64,000 bases of DNA, taken from contig CM055890.1 in assembly GCA_029582165.1 (NCBI GenBank), positions 6,323,787 to 6,387,786 on the forward strand, read 5' to 3'. Below the pieces are notes generated by a model. It saw only the letters and a list, made by a program, of their open reading frames with translations. It searched no databases and had not been told where the DNA came from. A program made the translations under genes and the position numbers. This document shows, one piece after another, positions 56,987-64,000 of this stretch. Source of the DNA: Portulaca oleracea. Its lineage: Eukaryota; Streptophyta; Magnoliopsida; Caryophyllales; Portulacaceae. Every line of letters starts with the position of its first letter. Within the stretch, counting starts at the first letter, position 1.

Positions 56987-58985
56987 TGCCGCAAGCGCAC
57001 AGTGTACGTAGTAGCACGTCAAGGTCGATCCCACAGGGACTCAAATTAGCAGCACAGAAAACTAATCTCTATCGCGATTGCTAAGCTAATCAGGTTTTGG
57101 TTTTGGAAGATTTTAGAAAACTAATTAAACTAATAAAGTAGGGAAAAATAAATCAAAGAATCTATCAAGAGAGAAAGACTTCTAGGGAGATGCTACCCTA
57201 ACAACGAGTTCGATTACTAAAACGTATCCTGCACAATCATACATTCAAGAATAAATCAAGAATCGACAACCTCTGAATTCTATCGCCCTTTCGATGCTAA
57301 ATAGAATTATTCTAAGCAACCTAATCAACAACTTTCGTCTGCCTTTTAGATTAATCAGAATTGAAGGCCTTAAAAAGTCAGGTTATCTAATGATTCCCTA
57401 GTTTACTACTCCTTTTTCAACTTTCGTAAGCCTAGGTAGACAGGTTGGTAGTCAGATTACCCTAATTCACCTTTCAGTACTTCTTAGGTTAATCTCAAAC
57501 ATACAAGCATTCCAGGCCTAAAGAACACTCATAAACATGGAAAACACAACCTTCTATTGAATCAAAACAAGAATTCATACACAAACTAATAATATTAAAT
57601 CAAACTACATTGTTTCGAGTTACAAAACCCTAGAATTCAAAGAAACTACTCACTAATATTCAATGAAAACACGACACAAGTTCCAAACATCATGATTAAT
57701 TCTCAAAAGAAAGAAAGAAATCGAAAAGCGAAATAAATACAAGGAATTACAACCGTCGAGCCTTTCGATCCCGGGGTGGAGTCTTCCTCGCAAGTAATGT
57801 AATTTCTTCCCGAATCTCGAACTTCGCTCCTCTTCGAATTGATCTTGATCTTGATCTTGATTGAAGATGTGAGGAGTAGATGGGAGATTTAGGGCTTTCT
57901 TTCTCTCTTGGGTGAAGGGTGGATGGATGAATAGATGGATTCTGAATGGTAGTCTTCCCCAGATGAATGACTCCTCCCAAAAATATAACCGTCCCCTATT
58001 TTTCTTTTGCTTGCAAGTCACGGCTAACTTTCACGCACAGCGCAGCACCACGGACCGCAGGACAGCCCACGGTCAGCCCTTGACAGCCGCTACCCCATTC
58101 TTCTTATTTCCTTTGCTTTTTGGTGCTAGGCGCATGAATGGTGGACTAAATGGGTTGATTTGATGGCCGAATGAATTGAATAAATGGGCCTCCACTCACT
58201 TCTCTTTCTTTCCTTTAATTGGCCGCATGGGTGGAGTGAATGAATAAATTGAATGGATTGCTGAATGAATTGAGTTAAATGGGCCTCTACTCCTCTCCTT
58301 TTTATACTGGACCGAGTAAAAGCTTCATGATTGGGCCGCAGGAATGAAGTGAGTTCCTCAACCTTGTTGTTGATTGGACCGAATTGAAAGTGAAGGAGTG
58401 GGCTGAATGAGTGGAATGAAATAACCCACTTACTTCTCTCATTGAGTCGAAGGGAAGCTTGAATGAACGAAATAATGGGTTGCTGCATCAAGTCAATGCC
58501 CTCCATCTTCCTTCATTTTCATTGGGCCGAATTGAAGGTTGTGAATTGGGCTGAATCAATCTTGATTGGGCCGTGGGAAAGTCTGAATGGAAATGAATTG
58601 AATTCATCCTCCATTTCTCTCTTTGATGAATGGCCCAATTTAAATGCTGCTCTTTGCTCTTCACACGTTCCAGCCAGCGGCAGCCAAGACCGTGGCAGCC
58701 ACCACGGTCAGACCGTGGTGTGCCTTGCCCGGTCATTCCGTGATCCTTTCCGTCTCAAATTTGTACCACGGTTCAGGTTTGTCATGTAAAGGCTCGTAAT
58801 GTCTTCATTCTTTGCCAGAAATTGAGAGAAAATTGGTATTTTGGACTCAAAACCTACAAATTCACATCACAAACAACACCAAGTGTAGTAGGGAAATTGG
58901 AATAAAAATCAAGGTTCACACTCAAAACTATCCCTAATTCACTATTGAAAACCCCTAAAAACATAGTCATGAAATGCAGTTATAA
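56987..58985 (-). repeat. 5' LTR of element E, full length
   Basis: About 2.0 kb. About eight TGGGCY motifs between 58170 and 58570, and dyads such as ACCGTGG-CAGCCA-CCACGGT near 58688-58707 and a related pair near 58045-58075. No domain-bearing ORF. The last bases read TTATAA where the partner LTR has TTATCA. Confidence 0.82.
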
Positions 58986-60005
58986 ATCATCGATCATGGA
59001 AGCTGTACAAATGCAGTTTCAACTACTATGGTGAACAAGCTACAACTCCCTACAAGCCCACACTCCATGCCCTATACTGTTCAGTGGCTCAATCAGGGTA
59101 AAGGCTTGAAAGTGAATTTGCGCTGTTTGGTAAGCTTTTCTATCGGAAAGTCTTATCAAGATTCTATTTGGTGTGATGTACTACCTATTGATGCCTGTCA
59201 TATTCTGCTTGGAAGACCATGGTTATTTGAAAGGAGTGTTACACATGATGAAAGAGCTAACACATACACGTTAATGGTGAAAAACAAGAGGGTCACGTTA
59301 GCTCCCATAAAAGCATCATAGTTGGCTCCAAAGAGTGACTCGAAACTTATATCTTTCATGATTACTGAACGCCCTGAGTTTAGTAAACAAGAGAGAATCA
59401 TTCACGCAAACCCTAGTCAACAGGAGACGACAGAAGTAACATCTCTTAACGTCCTTCACGAGAGCTCAGCTGAAAGGGTTCCATCGGACTCTAGTCAACG
59501 TGAGATCCAATCTGTAGATGATCTCATGAACCCTAATATTGATCTAAGGGTTCGAAGTCTAGCTGTTGTTCACACCAAGGGAAAAATTGAGAAAAAAAGT
59601 CACGCTCCAAGCGCCCTAGAGATCGCAAAGAAGGGAAATTAACTTGGTTCAGATTCAATTAGGGATTACTGCTGCTGAAATCCCAAGAAGTCTCCCTATA
59701 TGGTTAGAGATACCTTGTGATCTAATCTATATACTTGCTATTATTATAACAATTATGAATCAGGTTCTGAAGTCCTTCATCAACAAGTATGTCATGGACA
59801 CATTCATGCATAGCAAAAGTGTGAAAGATCGAATCTTTCACAGCCTGAAGGTACACGTGAAGGCCCCGATTCACGTGGAAGTCATTAGCGGAATCATGGT
59901 TCATGTGGAGGTCCTGGTCCACGAGAAGATTTCAGTTGGGTTAGTTGAAGCCCTTGAACTTGAGCCTCCAAGTTTGAGGACAAACTTCTTTCAACTAGGG
60001 GGGAA
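58986..60005 (+). pseudogene. B unit 4 protease end and post-protease region, right of element E
   Basis: Resumes right after the active-site Asp: VNKLQLPTSPHSMPYTVQWLNQGKG, CDVLPIDACHILLGRPWLFERSVTHDERANTYTL, then a stop at 59319 (in the alanine-serine linker) and SDSKLISFMITERPEFSKQERIIHANPSQ to 59642. A frame change leads to 59644-60237 with the MNQVLKSFINKYV RT-like remnant and the PPSLRTNFFQLGG tail. This is the best-preserved post-protease region of the five units. Confidence 0.82.
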
Positions 60006-61439
60006 TGATAGAAATCAGCCCACACCTAGTGTCCTAAGCCTAATTAAGAAGGCCCAATTAAAGTACAAGTATGAAGATAGGGTCTTTCATCAACGAACTT
60101 CGTCCAATACAGGCTCAACAAGGAAGATTCATGTCATTTACAAAAGGTTGGTTAAAGAAAGAGGATACAAAGTAGAATTACAACGGCCCATTCACATGGT
60201 GTGCTTATTATTTCAAGAGGATGTCCAAACATCCTAAGAGGAATCCAAGATCACGCCACGCCCAAGAGAGCACACGTCCAAGTTCAAGAAATCCAAGCTG
60301 AATTTTACAATCTTGATCTTTGGATGTAATTTTATTATTTATAGCTTTTAATAGTTTTGGTGTGTTTTAATTATCTTTTAGAATAATGTAAGATGCCAAG
60401 TAAATTATAAACTTGAGCATCATAGGAGTGTGTGTGTGTGATTCACGTGTGATAGTTAGTTTAGGCGCCAATTAATTAGTTATTATCCTAGATTAGGTTG
60501 GCTTATCTTGTAACTAATCCATATTGGATTAGGAAAGTCAATTCAATTAGGATAAGGTTGTTATAACAAACTCACCCTAGGATAAGGATTCCTAATCCAA
60601 GGGAGAGTAGGATAGGCGTCTAGATATGGAGTTCCTCTTGGTTTGCACGCCAAGTTGGAGTCTCCTAGCTTAGATTGCTTGGCTTGCACGCCAAGTAAGG
60701 AGTACTAGTCCATCTAGGAGTCTCCTAGTATAAATAGTTAGGCATGTAGCCTCTCTAAGGAAACAACCCATTTTGAAATATGAATACAATAAAGCTTTTA
60801 GCTTACCCCCACGGAGTGTTTGGATAAACCTCGTTTGATCTCTTCTATTGTATCTTGGTGTGACACCCAAGTGGTTAGGAAGAGCTTGATTCTAGGTTGC
60901 GGTCGAAGATCAAGTTAGCCCTAGGGTTTCTTTCTTGTGGATTCAAGTTAGATTCCTAGAACTATCCGTCTTTATCTTTCTGTCAATACAGTTAAGATAA
61001 TCACACCCTTTGTCTTTCTATCAATATAGTTAAGACAAAACCCTACCCTTTATTTCCACCTCCTCCAAACGACAACCCCTCCACTTTCCCCTCTCAATTT
61101 CGTCCTCCCCCTCTTCTCTCACAAAAGAACTCTAACCACCTCCTTTTCTCTCTCCATAATAAACTCCCAAAAAACTCCCTCTCTTTCCTTTTCTCAAAAA
61201 GGCCTCACGCCACAATCAATCTCCTCCCCTCCCATCTCTCTCACGTCATTCCCTCAATTTCTCCATCCAAGATTCAATCTCTCATCCTCTTTCCTGTTCA
61301 AGAATCAATCTTTCTTGATTCTTGAAACCACAAAAGTCCTCATGACAAAAAGCCTCCCTTTTTCACGTGATATTCCCCCTTTTTCATCCATATTCACGTG
61401 ATCTTTCTCCCTCTTTCTATCTTGGTTGCACGAGTAATT
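60006..61439 (+). repeat. B LTR 5, 3' truncated
   Basis: Starts TGATAGAAATC (A for G at position 5), runs to GAGTAATT at 61438, then jumps to post-protease sequence. About 210 bp shorter than others at its 3' end; no CATCA end, no primer site. Confidence 0.88.
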
Positions 61440-62164
61440 CGAACAAGAGGGTCACCTTAGCTTCCCTAAAAGCATCACAGTTGGCTCCAAAGAGTGATTC
61501 GAAACTTATATCTTTCATGATTACTGAACGCCCTGAGTTTAGTAAACAAGAGAGAATCATTCACGCAAACCCTAGTCAACAGGAGACGACAGAAGTAACA
61601 TCTCTTAACGTCCTTCACGAGAGCTCAGCTGAAAGGGTTCCATCGGACTCTAGTCAACGTGAGATCCAATCTGTAGATGATCTCATGAACCCTAATATTG
61701 ATCTAAGGGTTCGATGTCTAGCTGTTGTTCACACCAAGGGAAAAATTGAGAAAAAAAGTCACGCTCCAAGCGCCCTAGAGATCGCAAAGAACGGAAATTA
61801 ACTTGGTTCATATTCAATTAGGGATTACTCCTGCTAAAATCCCAAGGAGTCTCCCTATATGGTTAGCCACACCTTGTGATCTAATCTATATACTTGCTAT
61901 TATTATGAAAATTATGAATTAGGTTCTGAAGTCCTTCATCAACAAGTGTGTCATGGACACATTCATGTATAGCAAAAGTGTGAAAAATCGAATCTTTTAC
62001 AGCTTGAAGGTACACGTGAAGGCCCCGATTCACGTGGAAGTCATTAGCGCAATCATGGTTCATGCGGAGGTCCTGATCTACGTGAAGATTTCAGTTGGGT
62101 TAGTTGAAGCCCTTGAACTTGAGCCTCCAAGTTCGAGGACAAACTTCTTTCAACTAGGGGGGAA
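61440..62164 (+). pseudogene. B unit 5 remnant (post-protease region only)
   Basis: Starts in NKRVTLASLKASQLAPKSDSKLISFM (61445 on) and continues to the tail and polypurine tract. Gag, zinc knuckle and protease are absent. Its sequence is nearly identical to the 3' half of unit 4 (for example SSAERVPSDSSQREIQ and VDDLMNPNIDLRVR), which points to a recent duplication. Confidence 0.85.
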
Positions 62165-63649
62165 TGATAGAAATCAGCCAAACCTAGTCTCCTAAGCCTA
62201 ATTAAGAAGGCCCAATTAAAGTACAAGTATCAAGATAGGGTCTTTCATCAACAAACTTCGTCCAATACAGGCCCAACAAGGAAGATTCAGGTCATTTACA
62301 AAAGGTGGGTTAAAGAAGGAGGATACAAAGTAGAATTAAAACGGCCCATTCACATGGTGTGCTTATTATTTCAAGAGGATGTCCAAACATCCTAAGAGGA
62401 GTCCAAGATCACGCCAAGCCCAAGAGAGCACACGTCCAAGTTCAAGAAATCCAAGATGAATTTTACAATCTTGATCTTTGGATGTAATTTTATTATTTAT
62501 AGCTTTTAATAGTTTTGGAGTGTTTTAATTATCTTTTAGAATAATGTCAGATGCCAAGTAAATTATAAACTTGAGCATCATAGGAGTGTGTGTGTGTGTG
62601 TGTGATTCACGTGTGATAGTTAGTTTAGGCGCCAATTAATTAGTTATTATCCTAGATTAGGTTAGCTTATCTTGTAACTAATCCATATTGGATTAGGAAA
62701 GTCAATTCAATTAGGATAAGGTTGTTATAACAAACTCACCCTAGGATAAGGATTCCTAATCCAAGGGAGAGTAGGATAGGCGTCTAGATATGGAGTTCCT
62801 CTTGGTTTGCACGCCAAGTTGGAGTCTCCTAGCTTAGATTGCTTGGCTTGCACGCCAAGTAAGGAGTACTAGTCCATCTAGGAGTCTCCTAGTATAAATA
62901 GTTAGGCATGTAGCCTCTCTAAGGAAACAACCCATTTTGAAATATGAATACAATAAAGCTTTTAGCTTACCCCCCCGGAGTGTTTGGATAAACCTCGTTT
63001 GATCTCTTCTATTGTATCTTGGTGTGACACCCAAGTGGTTAGGAAGATCTTGATCCTAGGTTGCGGTCGAAGATCAAGTTAGCCCTAGGGTTTCTTTCTT
63101 GTGGATTCAAGTTAGATTCCTAGAACTATCCGTCTTTATCTTTCTGTCAATACAGTTAAGATAATCACACCCTTTGTCTTTCTATCAATATAGTTAAGAC
63201 AAAACCCTACCCTTTATTTCCACCTCCTCCAAACGACAACCCCTCCACTTTCCCCTCTCAATTTCGTCCTCCCCCTCTTCTCTCACAAAAGAACGCTAAC
63301 CACCTCCTTTTCTCTCTCCATAATAAACTCCCAACAAACTCCCTCTCTTTCCTTCTCTCAAAAAGGCCTCACGCCACAATAAATCTCCTCCCCTCCCATC
63401 TCTCTCATGTCATTCCCCCTATTCCTCCATCCAAGATTCAATCTCTCATCCTCTTTCCCCTTCAAGAATCAATCTTTCTTGATTCTTGAAACCACAAAAG
63501 TCCTCACGACAAAAAGCCTCCCTTTTTCACGTGATATTCCCCCTCTTTCATCCATATCCACGTTATCTTTCTCCCTCTTTTTTGTCTTGGTTGTACGAGT
63601 AATTGAGTATTACTAAACCAAGAGTCTTTCTTTGTCCCGTAATACATCA
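62165..63649 (+). repeat. B LTR 6, last of the array
   Basis: 1485 bp. TGATAGAAATC start (the same variant as LTR 5) to TACATCA at 63649. No primer site follows; the target duplication does. Confidence 0.93.
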
Positions 63650-63654
63650 GAACA
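63650..63654. repeat. Target-site duplication of the B array (right copy)
   Basis: GAACA, identical to 24485-24489. Confidence 0.95.
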
Positions 63655-63703
63655 GTTCTCCTTCATCCGACGAGAACTCGGATGGCTTCAATTGGAAGAC
63701 TAA
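63655..63703 (+). pseudogene. Copia RNase H C-terminus (continuation)
   Basis: The reading FSFIRRELGWLQLED ends at TAA 63701-63703. It is the expected end of copia RNase H and continues the frame that stops at 24489, which confirms that the 39-kb array is one insertion in this gene. Confidence 0.88.
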
Positions 63704-64000
63704 TTAACCTCGGCATTCATTGAGGGGGAGCCTCATCTCTCCTCCTTGAGGTCCTCATCATTCCCTCTACTGCACTCATTGAGGGGGGAGCATGGCCATG
63801 GGGCCCTCATATATCAGGTGCACTTGTTCCCTTCTTAATAGGATCATCTGATGCCCTCATCTACTTGATCTCCTCGGCTTATTGACAATAACTCTGGCTA
63901 AATCAATGCTCTGCTTGCATCTTCCATATGTATGCCAGACATTAACGTGTAAATTTGATTTTCAAATCTTTTCAAAATCAGATTTTCTTATATCAGTTTC
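63704..64000 (+). other. Copia 3' region
   Basis: Non-coding. A CATTGAGGGGGAGC phrase occurs twice (about 63718-63731 and 63778-63792); one of them may be the polypurine tract of the Copia element. No LTR could be defined before the window ends. Confidence 0.5.

Larger units (their letters stand above)
53505..58985 (-). mobile_element. Element E: gag-only, non-autonomous Athila-like element, minus strand
   Basis: Two LTRs (53505-54143, deleted; 56987-58985), Asp-tRNA type primer site on the minus strand (56957-56974), one gag-like ORF, and a polypurine tract at 54144-54157. No protease, RT, RNase H or integrase. It splits the B unit 4 protease. Flanks show no clean 5-bp duplication (left GACAG or TTGAC, right ATCAT or TCGAT), so the outermost bases are uncertain by a few positions. 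Confidence 0.82.
24490..63649 (+). mobile_element. B array: six LTRs and five internal regions of a CRM-like Ty3/Gypsy family
   Basis: Head-to-tail array (LTR-internal)x5-LTR bounded by one TSD. LTRs: 24490-25978, 28467-40207 (split by array D), 41336-42759, 50572-52049, 60006-61439 (3' truncated), 62165-63649. LTR ends are TGATG...CATCA and the primer site is of the initiator-Met type, both as in CRM-clade chromoviruses. All internal regions have gag and protease remnants but no complete RT, RNase H or integrase, so the family looks non-autonomous. It is inserted in the Copia RNase H. Confidence 0.92.

Noticed and set aside
60670..60870. A 66-codon minus-strand frame identical to one at 62834-63034
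   Set aside because: It lies inside B LTR 5 and LTR 6 around the TATA box; it is identical because these LTRs are recent duplicates.
1..64000. CRISPR array, prokaryotic operon or phage system
   Set aside because: No regularly spaced repeats with unique spacers and no bacterial gene content; the short repeats seen belong to LTRs, leaders and U3 regions of plant elements.

Overview
The window is plant nuclear DNA (a flowering plant, most likely a eudicot; species not determinable from sequence) made almost entirely of LTR retrotransposons inserted into one another. I see no host protein gene, rRNA, tRNA or CRISPR array. Evidence for this is long terminal repeats with TG...CA ends, tRNA primer-binding sites (initiator Met, Asp, Arg types), polypurine tracts, 5-bp target-site duplications (TSDs) and gag/protease/RT/RNase H/integrase motifs. 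Nearly all coding parts carry stops, frameshifts or deletions. The setting looks like gene-poor heterochromatin, perhaps pericentromeric.

Layout, from the outermost element inward. The oldest visible element is a Ty1/Copia element on the + strand, present as 21962-24489 and resuming at 63655 to the window end. A minus-strand Tat-type Ty3/Gypsy element abuts and splits it (window start to 21961; its 5' LTR is 20403-21961 and its 3' end lies outside). Inside the Tat element sits a complete + strand Athila-type element, called A here (834-14004, TSD CTAAC). The gag-protease block of the Tat element (about 16078-19510) lies in inverted orientation between its own leader and its RT.

The right half of the Copia element is split by a 39.2-kb head-to-tail array of a CRM-like Ty3/Gypsy family, called B: six LTRs and five internal regions, 24490-63649, bounded by a single TSD (GAACA). 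Three further insertions lie in this array. One is a minus-strand two-unit, three-LTR array of another CRM-like family, D (29565-39827, TSD CTCCC). The second is a single CRM-like element, C (44947-50518, TSD CCTTG). The third is a minus-strand, gag-only Athila-like element, E (about 53505-58985).

Functionally, A, the Tat element and Copia carry pol genes that are decayed but nearly full in domain content. B, C and D each lack some or all of integrase (B lacks nearly all of RT, RNase H and IN), and E has only a gag-like ORF, so these four families would have depended on proteins supplied by relatives. The most unusual signals are the two tandem arrays each bounded by one TSD, a hairpin plus G-run module repeated in elements A and E next to the polypurine tract, ORFs that run into the LTRs of B and D, the inverted gag-protease block, and shared dyad or TGGGCY motif clusters in LTRs of unrelated families.
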